A stretch of 64,000 nt of DNA from Acidobacteriota bacterium (GTDB taxonomy: Bacteria > Actinomycetota > Acidimicrobiia > Acidimicrobiales > Ilumatobacteraceae). The position numbers and the translations under genes are program-made. The notes below the pieces were generated by a model. That model saw only the letters and a program-made list of their open reading frames with translations, ran no database searches and was not told the origin of the DNA. Location of the stretch: the NCBI GenBank assembly GCA_018970175.1, contig JAGWWV010000005.1, positions 1 through 64,000 on the forward strand. Reading direction: 5' to 3'. Of this stretch, positions 53,109 to 61,798 are shown one piece after another (positions within the stretch are counted from its first letter, which is position 1; each line of letters starts with the position of its first letter).

Positions 53109-54281
53109 ATGCACCGCTTCGACGAGTCGTTCTCCCCTGTCGTGCGCCGGCACGTCGTCCTGTTGACGATCGCTCGCACCACCGCGAATGCCGCCTACCG
53201 ATTCGCGCCACCGTTTCTCGCGACGATCGCCCGCGGTTTCGACATGTCGATTTCCCAAATGGGCATCGCGCTCACCGTGTCGGAGCTGACCGGGCTTGCA
53301 TCACCCTTCATCGGTCAACGCATCGATGCGATGACTCGTCGTCAGGCGATGCGCCTGTCGCTCCTCGGGGTTGCACTCGGCGCCGTGCTCGCGGGCGCAG
53401 CTCCGAATCTCGCCGTTTTCACGCTTGCGATCATCGTGCTTGGCGCCTCGAAAGTGGGCTTCGACGTCGCGCTGAGCGCATGGATTGCCGATCACGTCCC
53501 GTGGAACCGCCGCAGTGCCGTCGTCGGCTTCACAGAGATCTCCTGGGCACTCGGCATGCTCGTGGGCGTCAGTTCGCTCGGCCTCATCACGGCCGCCTTC
53601 GGTTGGCGTTACGCGTACATCGTTGCTGCGGTCGGTGTCCTGATGTTGGCGTGGCGCGTCAGCGGGCGCCTCCCGGCGGTCGATGATGTCGTCCACCAGC
53701 ACGACGAACCGAACACCGGCGAACACGGGGTGTTGCGACCCGGCAGTTGGCTCGCCATCGCGTCGTGTTTCACCCTCATGGGGGCGATCCAGTGCATCTT
53801 CGTCACATTCGGACCGTTCCTCGAGGACTCCTTCGGCTTCACCGAGGCGGGGCTTGCAGCCGTCGGATTTTCACTCGGCCTCGCCGAACTTGCTTCGTCC
53901 ACCTCGAGCGCCAGGTTCACGGATCTGTGGGGCAAGCAACGCAGCGTGGCCATCGGTGCAGCCATCATGATTCCGTCCGCGTTGCTCATTGCGTTGCTCG
54001 GTGAACACCTCGGCCCCGCACTCATCGGTTTGGCCTTCGTCGTTCTCGGCTTCGAGTTCGCCATCGTGAGCCTGCTTCCCGTTGGAACGCAGCTCGTTCC
54101 CGGCCGACGGGGCCGCGGAATGGGTTTGCTGTTGGGTGCCGGAACGCTGGGGCGAGCGTCGGTGTCGATTGCTGCGACGCGGCTCTACGACACATACGGA
54201 GTCGAGCCCGCCGCAATCGGTTCAGTGCTCTTTGCGGCCGCCACCGCGTTGCTGATTCTCAGCCACGGTAGGCATTCGTGA
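53109..54281 (+). CDS. MFS transporter
   Basis: ~12 hydrophobic segments; RRSAVVGFTEISWALGMLVG, LGFEFAIVSLLPVGTQLVPGRRGRGMGLLLGAGTLGRA. Confidence 0.88.
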   Translation: MHRFDESFSPVVRRHVVLLTIARTTANAAYRFAPPFLATIARGFDMSISQMGIALTVSELTGLASPFIGQRIDAMTRRQAMRLSLLGVALGAVLAGAAPNLAVFTLAIIVLGASKVGFDVALSAWIADHVPWNRRSAVVGFTEISWALGMLVGVSSLGLITAAFGWRYAYIVAAVGVLMLAWRVSGRLPAVDDVVHQHDEPNTGEHGVLRPGSWLAIASCFTLMGAIQCIFVTFGPFLEDSFGFTEAGLAAVGFSLGLAELASSTSSARFTDLWGKQRSVAIGAAIMIPSALLIALLGEHLGPALIGLAFVVLGFEFAIVSLLPVGTQLVPGRRGRGMGLLLGAGTLGRASVSIAATRLYDTYGVEPAAIGSVLFAAATALLILSHGRHS

Positions 54282-55908
54282 TCGGCAGTCGCCGGTCTTT
54301 ACCGAACGCCTTCGTCGAGATACGTACGCCCGGAGGACACTGACGGCGCTTGTACTCGTTCATGTCGACGAGCCGGGCAATGCGACGCACGAGTGCCTCG
54401 TCATGGCCGAGGGCGATGATGTCGGTCGCCGTCATGTCATCTTCCACGTACATCTCGAGGATGGGGTCGAGCACCTCGTACGGGGGCAGCGACTGGTCGT
54501 CGCGTTGGTCGGGACGTAGTTCCGCCGACGGTGGCTTGTCGATGATCTCGTGCGGAATGATTTCGCGACCCGCACGACGGTTCACGTGATGGCACAGGTC
54601 GTACACCGTGAGTTTGAACACGTCCTTGATGACCGCATACCCACCGACCGAGTCGCCGTAAAGGGTGAAGTACCCGACGGCCATTTCGCTCTTGTTGCCC
54701 GTCGTCAACACCATCCAACCGTGCTTGTTGGAAAGCGCCATCACCACGGTGCCGCGAACGCGGCTCTGCAGGTTCTCCTCGGTGAGGTCGGCTGACTTCC
54801 CCGCAAACGACTCGGCGAGCATGTCGAGATACGCCCCGAATGCGGGCTCGATCGGAATGAGGCGCAGGTCGACTCCAAGATTTGTGGCGAGCTTCACCGC
54901 GTCGGTCTTTGAACCCTCGCTCGAGTAGCGCGAGGGCATCGACACACCGTGCACGTGTTCTGCACCGAGTGCATCGACCGCGACCGCGGCAACGAGCGCA
55001 GAATCGATTCCCCCCGACAGTCCGAGCACGACGTCGGTGAAGCCGTTCTTCCGCACGTAATCGCGCGTTCCCAGAACCAACGCGTCGTACACACGGGCGA
55101 GCTCGTCGCCGTCGGCACCGAGGGCAGCCGCAACCGGCGACACGTCTCCACCGTCTCCGATGTCGACGACCAACAGATCCTCGGTGAAGAAGGGGCTCTG
55201 CGCGGCGATCAGACCATGTGCATCGGCGACCAACGACCCACCGTCGAACACGAGCTCATCTTGTCCGCCGACCTGGTTGACGTACGCGAGAACGACGCTA
55301 TTGGCCCGGGCGCGCGCAGAGACGAGGTCGCGGCGCACCTCGGGTTTTTCGCGGTGGAACGGAGACCCGTTGATGCTGATGATTACCTGCGCGCCTTGCT
55401 CGGCTTGTTGCGCGACCGGTCCCTCGGCCCAGAGGTCTTCGCAGATCGACACCGCAACGCAGCGACCGGCGACGTCGAAGGTGCGTTGGCCGTCGGGGCC
55501 GGGTACGAAGTACCGCTCTTCGTCGAAGACGCTGTAGTTCGGCAACAACTGCTTGCGGTAGATCCCGAGCAGCTTTCCGTCGCGGGCCACTGCCGCCGCG
55601 TTGAACAACAGCCGCTCGGCGACGCCGTTCACGGTCATCTCCGCGTGGTCGACGAAGCCGACGACGAGCGTCGTCGACCCCGTCGACGCAACGAGAGCAT
55701 CGAGCGCCCGACGGTTGTCACCGATGAAACTTGGCTTGAGCACCAGGTCCTCGGGTGGGTAGCCCGTGACCGCGAGTTCGGGAAAGGCAACGACGTCGCA
55801 CCCGGCCGAGGCCGCCTCGGCATAGACGCGCGAAATCACAGCGGTGTTGTCCGCCAGGTTCCCCACGGTGGGGTTGATTTGGGCCAGTCCGAGGCGCAGC
55901 TTCGCCAC
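54259..55908 (-). CDS. nadE: NAD+ synthase, glutamine-dependent (nitrilase + synthetase domains)
   Basis: LAQINPTVGNLADNT, PELAVTGYPPEDLVLKPSF; VLGLSGGIDSALVAAVAVDALG; GNKSEMAVGYFTLYGDSVGGYAVIKDVFK. Confidence 0.95.
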   Translation of the reverse strand: MAKLRLGLAQINPTVGNLADNTAVISRVYAEAASAGCDVVAFPELAVTGYPPEDLVLKPSFIGDNRRALDALVASTGSTTLVVGFVDHAEMTVNGVAERLLFNAAAVARDGKLLGIYRKQLLPNYSVFDEERYFVPGPDGQRTFDVAGRCVAVSICEDLWAEGPVAQQAEQGAQVIISINGSPFHREKPEVRRDLVSARARANSVVLAYVNQVGGQDELVFDGGSLVADAHGLIAAQSPFFTEDLLVVDIGDGGDVSPVAAALGADGDELARVYDALVLGTRDYVRKNGFTDVVLGLSGGIDSALVAAVAVDALGAEHVHGVSMPSRYSSEGSKTDAVKLATNLGVDLRLIPIEPAFGAYLDMLAESFAGKSADLTEENLQSRVRGTVVMALSNKHGWMVLTTGNKSEMAVGYFTLYGDSVGGYAVIKDVFKLTVYDLCHHVNRRAGREIIPHEIIDKPPSAELRPDQRDDQSLPPYEVLDPILEMYVEDDMTATDIIALGHDEALVRRIARLVDMNEYKRRQCPPGVRISTKAFGKDRRLPITNAYRG

Positions 55909-55944
55909 GGCGTGAGGCTACCGAGGGGCCTCTCCCTGTGCGTC

Positions 55945-55960
55945 TTTACACAGCGTTCAC
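55945..55960 (+). promoter_or_regulatory. Possible GlnR-type site upstream of glnII
   Basis: TTTAC-acagcg-TTCAC fits the AC-n9-AC core of actinobacterial GlnR boxes, ~78 bp before the glnII start. Confidence 0.3.
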
Positions 55961-56037
55961 AATCGGGACATGGAAGGGAAACTGCCCGACGGCAGGATTG
56001 GGACGTTCAAATACCCCTCATTGCGAAGGAGACCCCA

Positions 56038-57048
56038 GTGCCCTATCAGGCGGAATACATCTGGATCGACGGTACCGAGCCCACGCCGTTGCTGCGCTCG
56101 AAGACAAAGATCCTGAAAGACGACGTAACCACCCCTCCGATGTGGGGATTCGACGGTTCGTCGACGGAACAGGCCACTGGCGACAAGTCGGACTGCGGTC
56201 TCAAGCCGGTGTTCTGGTGCCCAGACCCGATCCGTGGCGGCAAGAACATTCTCGTGCTCTGCGAAGTCATCCTCGCCCAGACGGGTGAGCCGCACCCAAC
56301 CAACACCCGTGCGGCGTGCGTCGCCGCGGCCGAGAAGTACAAGTCGGCCGAGATGATCTACGGCATCGAGCAGGAGTACACGATGATGCGCGTCGATGGC
56401 ACTCCGTTCGGCTTCCCCGCAGGTGGCGGCATGCCCGCGCCGCAGGGTCCGTACTACTGCGGCGTCGGCGCGGGTCGCGTTGTTGGTCGCCAGATCATCG
56501 AAGAGCACACCGAGGCGTGCATGGAAGCCGGCCTGCTCATCGAAGGCACGAACGCAGAAGTGATGCCCGGTCAGTGGGAATTCCAGATCGGTGCCGCCGA
56601 TGCGATCACCGTCTCCGACCACCTCACCGTTGCGCGCTGGTTGCTGCACCGCATTGCCGAGGACTACGACGTCGTCATCTCGCTTGCCGCCAAGCCCCAG
56701 AAGGGTGACTGGAACGGTGCCGGAGCGCACACGAACTTCTCGACGAAGGCGATGCGCGAGGACAAGGACATGAAGGCCATCACGGCCGCATGCGAGGCCA
56801 TCGGAACCCGCGTCATGGAGCACGTCGAGAACTACGGCCACGACATCCAGAGCCGCCTCACGGGCAAGCATGAGACTGCCCCGTGGAACAAGTTCAGCTA
56901 CGGCGTGTCGCACCGCGGCGCTTCGATCCGCATCCCGTGGACCGTCGCACGCGACGGCAAGGGCTACGCGGAAGACCGCCGCCCGAACGCCAACTGCGAT
57001 CCCTACGTCGTCACCCGCCTCATTCTCGAGACGGTCTGCGGCGCCTGA
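56038..57048 (+). CDS. glnII: Glutamine synthetase type II (eukaryotic-like)
   Basis: YIWIDGTEPTPLLRSKTKIL, PPMWGFDGSSTEQATG, GPYYCGVGAG, MPGQWEFQIG, GAGAHTNFST; GTG start. Confidence 0.95.
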   Translation: MPYQAEYIWIDGTEPTPLLRSKTKILKDDVTTPPMWGFDGSSTEQATGDKSDCGLKPVFWCPDPIRGGKNILVLCEVILAQTGEPHPTNTRAACVAAAEKYKSAEMIYGIEQEYTMMRVDGTPFGFPAGGGMPAPQGPYYCGVGAGRVVGRQIIEEHTEACMEAGLLIEGTNAEVMPGQWEFQIGAADAITVSDHLTVARWLLHRIAEDYDVVISLAAKPQKGDWNGAGAHTNFSTKAMREDKDMKAITAACEAIGTRVMEHVENYGHDIQSRLTGKHETAPWNKFSYGVSHRGASIRIPWTVARDGKGYAEDRRPNANCDPYVVTRLILETVCGA

Positions 57049-57081
57049 TTCGTCACACCGACGAACAACCGAGAACGTGTT

Positions 57082-57107
57082 CCGGGGGCCTTCGGGCCCC
57101 CGGTTCG
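57082..57107 (+). terminator. Strong hairpin terminator after glnII
   Basis: CCGGGGGCC-TTCG-GGCCCCCGG 9-bp perfect stem with UUCG tetraloop; weak T-tract. Confidence 0.6.
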
Positions 57108-57153
57108 CATTCCGGCCCACCGAATTCGCGCGAAACAACGGCAGACTTGGGAG

Positions 57154-58509
57154 ATGAGCGAGATGCTCGAGCAGCAGGAACAGCAGCGTGACTACGTCCT
57201 TCGCACCGTCGAAGAGCGCGGGGTACGGCTCGTACGACTGTGGTTCACCGACATCCTCGGCAACCTGAAGTCGTTTGCGATCAGCCCGGCCGAACTGGAA
57301 AACGCCCTCATCGACGGCATGACCTTCGATGGTTCGTCGATCGAGGGATTCAGTCGCGTACAGGAAGCCGACGTTCTCGCCATTCCCGATCCGAACACGT
57401 TCGAAGTCCTGCCGTGGGCCGACCCGAAGGGCACCGAAGCGCGGGTCTTTTGCAACATTCACAATCTCGATGCGACACCGTTCGACGGCGATCCACGCCA
57501 AGTACTGCGCCGCAACCTCGATGCCGCCGTTGCCAAGGGGTTCTCGTTCTACGTCGCCCCCGACATCGAGTACTTCTACTTCGCCCCTCCGAAGGCGGGG
57601 GAGATCCCCCAGCCCCTCGACGAAGGTGGCTTCTTCGACCTCACCACGTCCGACATGTCGAGCTCGCTGCGCAAGGAAACCATCCGCACGCTGGAAACCA
57701 TGGGAATACCCGTCGAGTACAGCTTCCACGAAGACGCACCGAGCCAACACGAGATCGACCTGCGCCACACCGACGCCCTCACGATGGCCGACAGTGTGAT
57801 GACCTTCCGTCTGGCCGTGAAGGAAGTCGCCGCAGCCCACGGTGTGCACGCCACGTTCATGCCAAAGCCCCTCGAGGGCGTGCAGGGTTCGGGCATGCAC
57901 CTCCACCTGTCGCTCTTCCGCGGTAGCGAAAACGCCTTCTACGACGAGTCCGACCCGTACAACCTCTCGGCAACCGCAAAGTCGTTCATGGCGGGGCTCT
58001 TGCGTCACGCGGCCGAGATCACCGCGGTGACCAATCAAACCGTGAACAGCTACAAGCGACTCGTTCCCGGTTTCGAGGCACCAGTCCACATCTCGTGGGC
58101 ACGCAACAACCGCAGTGGTCTCATTCGCGTACCGGTGCCGAAGAAGGGCAACCCGCTCGCCACGCGCATCGAGTACCGCTCGCCCGACCCGGCCGCCAAT
58201 CCCTATCTCGCGTTCTCGGTTCTCCTCGCCGCCGGCCTGAAAGGCGTGGCCGAGGGTTACGAACTGCCCGTCGAGGCCGACGCAAACCTCTTCGAGATGG
58301 ACGACATCGCGCTCACGAAGTTGGGCGTCGAGCAGTTGCCCCAGTCGTTGTCCGATGCGCTCAATTTGATGGAGCGCTCGGAACTGGTTCACGACGCGCT
58401 CGGCGAACACATCTTCGAATGGTTCCTGCGCAACAAGCGCAACGAGTGGCGCGGTTACAAAACGCAGGTCACGCCCTTCGAGATCACGCGTTACCTGAGG
58501 TCGCTGTAG
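57154..58509 (+). CDS. glnA: Glutamine synthetase type I (GlnA2-like, no NLYDLP adenylylation motif)
   Basis: RLWFTDILGNLKSFAI, FDGSSIEGFSRVQEADV, GVHATFMPKPLEGVQGSGMHLHLSLF; C-terminus resembles mycobacterial GlnA2. Confidence 0.93.
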   Translation: MSEMLEQQEQQRDYVLRTVEERGVRLVRLWFTDILGNLKSFAISPAELENALIDGMTFDGSSIEGFSRVQEADVLAIPDPNTFEVLPWADPKGTEARVFCNIHNLDATPFDGDPRQVLRRNLDAAVAKGFSFYVAPDIEYFYFAPPKAGEIPQPLDEGGFFDLTTSDMSSSLRKETIRTLETMGIPVEYSFHEDAPSQHEIDLRHTDALTMADSVMTFRLAVKEVAAAHGVHATFMPKPLEGVQGSGMHLHLSLFRGSENAFYDESDPYNLSATAKSFMAGLLRHAAEITAVTNQTVNSYKRLVPGFEAPVHISWARNNRSGLIRVPVPKKGNPLATRIEYRSPDPAANPYLAFSVLLAAGLKGVAEGYELPVEADANLFEMDDIALTKLGVEQLPQSLSDALNLMERSELVHDALGEHIFEWFLRNKRNEWRGYKTQVTPFEITRYLRSL

Positions 58510-58512
58510 GCA

Positions 58513-59208
58513 ATGCCGACCGCGTCGCCCGATTTCCTCGTCGTCTGGCCCGACCCGCCGGCCGCCGACCTCGCGCGCACGCTCGACCTTGCCGGTTACC
58601 GCTGGAAGGCGGTCGCCTCCCCCGAGGAAGCCCTCGAACACGAACCCGCGGGTGGTTGGGCCGGAGCCATCGTGACGTGCGACCAGAACGCCGAGGGTGC
58701 ATGGGCGTTTTGTCGCACCCTGCGTCGTCGCGACACCATGCCGTGCCCCATCCTCCTTCTCATCTCCGGGGCCGAACTCGGTCAGCTGGAAATGCGTGAC
58801 GATTCCTTCGACGACTTCTGCCTCACTCCGTTCCACCCGCGCGAACTCGAGGCACGCCTGCGTCACCTCACGTACTCCGAGGGCGCAGTCGTTCGTGCCG
58901 AACTCATCGAGTACGGCGGCCTCGTTCTCAACCTCGAGACATACCAGGCGACATTCGAGGGCAACTCGCTCGATCTCACGTACATGGAGTACGAACTGCT
59001 CAAGTTCCTCGCACAGAACCCGGGCAAAGTGTTCACGCGAGAGATGCTCCTCTCCCGTGTGTGGGGCTACGAGTACTACGGCGGCGCCCGTACGGTCGAC
59101 GTCCACATCCGCCGCTTGCGTGCGAAGCTCGGCGAGGAACACGCCAACCTCATTCAGACCGTTCGCAGCGTCGGGTACCGCTTCGGTCAGTCGCGCTGGA
59201 ACGGCTGA
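58513..59208 (+). CDS. OmpR-type winged-helix response regulator with degenerate receiver (GlnR-like)
   Basis: C-terminal LTYMEYELLKFLAQNPGKVFTREMLLSRVWGYEYYGGARTVDVHIRRLRAKLGE...IQTVRSVGYRF; receiver with WPD for the acidic pair and T for the conserved Lys. Confidence 0.87.
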   Translation: MPTASPDFLVVWPDPPAADLARTLDLAGYRWKAVASPEEALEHEPAGGWAGAIVTCDQNAEGAWAFCRTLRRRDTMPCPILLLISGAELGQLEMRDDSFDDFCLTPFHPRELEARLRHLTYSEGAVVRAELIEYGGLVLNLETYQATFEGNSLDLTYMEYELLKFLAQNPGKVFTREMLLSRVWGYEYYGGARTVDVHIRRLRAKLGEEHANLIQTVRSVGYRFGQSRWNG

Positions 59209-59778
59209 TCAGCCGCGCAGTGCTTCGACGCCGAGAATTGTGGCGAACACGAAGAACGCAACCGACGCACCGATCTTGATCGCGCGTTCGGGCAGACGGG
59301 AACCAAGCGCGCGGCCCACCACGATGGCAAGTGCGTCGGCGGCAACCATCCCGATCGTCGAGCCGAGCCAGGTCCCCACGACCCCCTCACGTGTGGCGAG
59401 AGTGACCGTGGCGAGCATCGTCTTGTCGCCCAGTTCGGCGAGGAAGAACACGGTCCCCACGGAAACAATGACGTTGCGCGTCGTGCGCTTGGCCCGTTCC
59501 TCGTCCTCGTCGCTCAGTTCGTCGCCGCGCAACGTCCAGAGTCCAAAAACGATGAAGGCAAGGGCGGCGATCGCGTTGATGGGTCGGGTCGGCAACGCCG
59601 CGCCGACGATTGCACCGATCGCGACCGATGCAAGGTGCACGATCGCAGTTGCGATCGTGATTGCGATCAGCACCGGTGCCGGCTTGTAACGAGTCGCGAA
59701 GGCGAGGGCCATGAGTTGGCTCTTGTCGCCCAGTTCAGCGACGAAGATGACCCCGAAGCTGACGAGGAACGCGTTCAC
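59209..59778 (-). CDS. GDT1/UPF0016 (TMEM165) family membrane transporter
   Basis: Two copies of the ELGDKS/T motif: FVAELGDKSQLMALAFA and FLAELGDKTMLATVTLA. Confidence 0.93.
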   Translation of the reverse strand: MNAFLVSFGVIFVAELGDKSQLMALAFATRYKPAPVLIAITIATAIVHLASVAIGAIVGAALPTRPINAIAALAFIVFGLWTLRGDELSDEDEERAKRTTRNVIVSVGTVFFLAELGDKTMLATVTLATREGVVGTWLGSTIGMVAADALAIVVGRALGSRLPERAIKIGASVAFFVFATILGVEALRG

Positions 59779-61148
59779 TCGGCGATTCTCTGGATGCGCT
59801 TGGCGACAACGGTGTGCAGCCGCAACATCTCGTCGACGCGTCGGCTCACCAGTTCCCCGTTGCGCACGACGGGCCGTCCGTGGACGATCGTGTCGCGCGC
59901 CGCGACCGGACCGCAGCGCAACCAGGCTTCGATGGGATCCGCAACGGCCCCCGCGAAGGAGGGTCCGGTCAACGACCACACGGCAATGTCGCCGACGGCG
60001 CCCACGCTCAACTCGCCGATTTCGCCGAGGCGACCAAGGCAACCCGCGCCACCGATGGTCGCGCACTCGAGTGCCATACGCGCGGTTCCCGCGTCGGCAC
60101 CGCTGCGCAACTTGGCGAGCAACATCGCCTGACGGGCCTCCAACCACAACGATGCGCTGTCGGCCGACGCCGAACCGTCGACACCCAGACCGACATGAAC
60201 ACCGGCGGCACGTAGATCGACGACCGGTGCGATCCCCGACGCGAGAATGAGGTTGCTGCTCGGACAATGCGCCGCACTGATTCCTGCACGGCCGAGACGT
60301 TGCACCTCGTCGTGAGTCGGCATCACACAGTGCGCCACCCACGTGCGATCGGTGCACCAACCGGTGCGTTCCAGGTACTCGGTTGGCCTGCAGCCGAACG
60401 TCGCAACGGAGAAGTCGTCGTCTTCGCTGTTCTCGGCGAAGTGCGTGTGCAGTCGAACGTCGAGCGACTCGGCAAGTTCAGCGGAACGTCGCATGAGATC
60501 CTCGGTGACGCTGAAGGGTGAACACGGCGCAAACGCGACGCGCACCATCGCACCGTGGGAACGATCGTGATACTTCGCCACGGCTTCGGCGGACTGCGCG
60601 AGGATCGTGTCGTCGTCTTGGACCACGTGATCGGGCGGCAAGCCACCGTCCTTTTCCGACAGCGACATGGACCCGCGCGTCGGATGGAACCGCACGCCGA
60701 TGTCGCGGGCGGCGGCGATCTCGGCACCCAGCAAATCGCCGGCGCCACGCGGGTAGAGATAGAGGTGATCGGTCGAAGTTGTGCATCCCGACAGGGCAAG
60801 CTCGGCGAGGCCGACCCAGGCACTCACGTACACGGCTTCTTCGTCGATTGCCGCCCACAGCGGATAGAGCGTCTTCAGCCAACCGAACAATGCGGCGTTG
60901 GTCATGGGCGGGTAGGCCCGCGTGAGGTTCTGGTAGAGGTGGTGATGGGTGTTGACGAGACCCGGAGTCACAAGACAGTCGGTCGCATCAATGACGGTGT
61001 CCGCCTCGGGCGGTGTGTCGGTCGACGCGCCGACCGCAGACACCAAACCATCGGTGACGGCAATCCAACCGCCGGGGAGTTCGCGACGTTGCGCATCGAC
61101 CGTGGCAACGAGACGCGCATTGCGCACCAGAAGGTCGGCGCGCGGCAC
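59775..61148 (-). CDS. Amidohydrolase, 8-oxoguanine deaminase/AtzB-like
   Basis: TPGLVNTHHHLYQNLTRAYP, GCTTSTDHLYLYP, HTHFAENSEDDDF, VAHCVMPT, GLGVDGSASADSASLWLEARQAMLL. Confidence 0.9.
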   Translation of the reverse strand: MPRADLLVRNARLVATVDAQRRELPGGWIAVTDGLVSAVGASTDTPPEADTVIDATDCLVTPGLVNTHHHLYQNLTRAYPPMTNAALFGWLKTLYPLWAAIDEEAVYVSAWVGLAELALSGCTTSTDHLYLYPRGAGDLLGAEIAAARDIGVRFHPTRGSMSLSEKDGGLPPDHVVQDDDTILAQSAEAVAKYHDRSHGAMVRVAFAPCSPFSVTEDLMRRSAELAESLDVRLHTHFAENSEDDDFSVATFGCRPTEYLERTGWCTDRTWVAHCVMPTHDEVQRLGRAGISAAHCPSSNLILASGIAPVVDLRAAGVHVGLGVDGSASADSASLWLEARQAMLLAKLRSGADAGTARMALECATIGGAGCLGRLGEIGELSVGAVGDIAVWSLTGPSFAGAVADPIEAWLRCGPVAARDTIVHGRPVVRNGELVSRRVDEMLRLHTVVAKRIQRIAE

Positions 61149-61150
61149 GG

Positions 61151-61306
61151 TTACACGTTCAGGTCGAGCAGTTCGCTGTCGGCGTGACGCACCTCACCGT
61201 CCTTGTACAGGAGGTGTCCAAGCACGGCCGCGATTGCGGCCGTCGACAACCCGACAATGACGGGGAACGCGAGCAGTGCGATAACGAGAATGATTGCGCC
61301 CGGCAT
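61151..61306 (-). CDS. Small membrane protein, 51 aa
   Basis: MPGAIILVIALLAFPVIVGLSTAAIAAVLGHLLYKDGEVRHADSELLDLNV; compact fit between RidA and the amidohydrolase. Confidence 0.6.
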   Translation of the reverse strand: MPGAIILVIALLAFPVIVGLSTAAIAAVLGHLLYKDGEVRHADSELLDLNV

Positions 61307-61311
61307 GACCC

Positions 61312-61776
61312 TCACCGTACAGGCTTGTAGGCCCAGGCTTCGATTTCGACCTGGCCGCCGAACGGAAGGGATGCGACGCCGATCGTGCTGCGCGCCGGTC
61401 GGCTCTTGCCGAATCCCGCGACGTAGGCCTCGTTGAAGGTGGGGAACGTGTCCATGTCGGTGAGGAAACACAACGTCTTCTTCACGTCGTTGATCGTGAC
61501 TCCCGCCTCGGCGAGCCGGGCCTTCAGATTCACGACTGCCTGTGCGGTCTGTGCGGCAACGCCCTTGGCGAGCACGCCGTCCTTCAAACCCAGTTGGCCC
61601 GACACGATGACCCAATCACCCGCGCGCACAACCGGCGTGTACGGACCAACCGGTGCGGCGGCCTTCGGTGCCTTCGTTTTCTTCGTGGCTTTCTTTGCGG
61701 ACGTCTTCTTCACGGCTTTCTTTGCCGATGATTTCTTTGCCGTTGTTTTCTTGGTCACGGTCTTCTTCGCTGCCAT
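61312..61776 (-). CDS. RidA family protein with Lys/Ala-rich N-terminal tail
   Basis: APVGPYTPVVRAGDWVIVSGQLGLKDG...ARSTIGVASLPFGGQVEIEAWA; N-terminal MAAKKTVTKKTTAKKSSAKKAVKKTSAKKATKKTKAPKA. Confidence 0.9.
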   Translation of the reverse strand: MAAKKTVTKKTTAKKSSAKKAVKKTSAKKATKKTKAPKAAAPVGPYTPVVRAGDWVIVSGQLGLKDGVLAKGVAAQTAQAVVNLKARLAEAGVTINDVKKTLCFLTDMDTFPTFNEAYVAGFGKSRPARSTIGVASLPFGGQVEIEAWAYKPVR

Positions 61777-61798
61777 ACCGCAACCTTATAGTTCGGAC

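Noticed and set aside
55945-55962. Possible Rex operator (TTTACACAGCGTTCACAA)
   Set aside because: Only the right half fits TTGTGAA-n4-TTCACAA; left half is poor and the target genes are nitrogen genes. I saw no clear Rex site upstream of the nuo or cytochrome clusters either.
55957-59142. 1061-aa minus-strand ORF opposite glnII, glnA and the regulator
   Set aside because: Antisense to three well-supported genes; composition (Asp/Arg/Glu/His/Val rich, no domain) is the usual mirror of high-GC codon bias.
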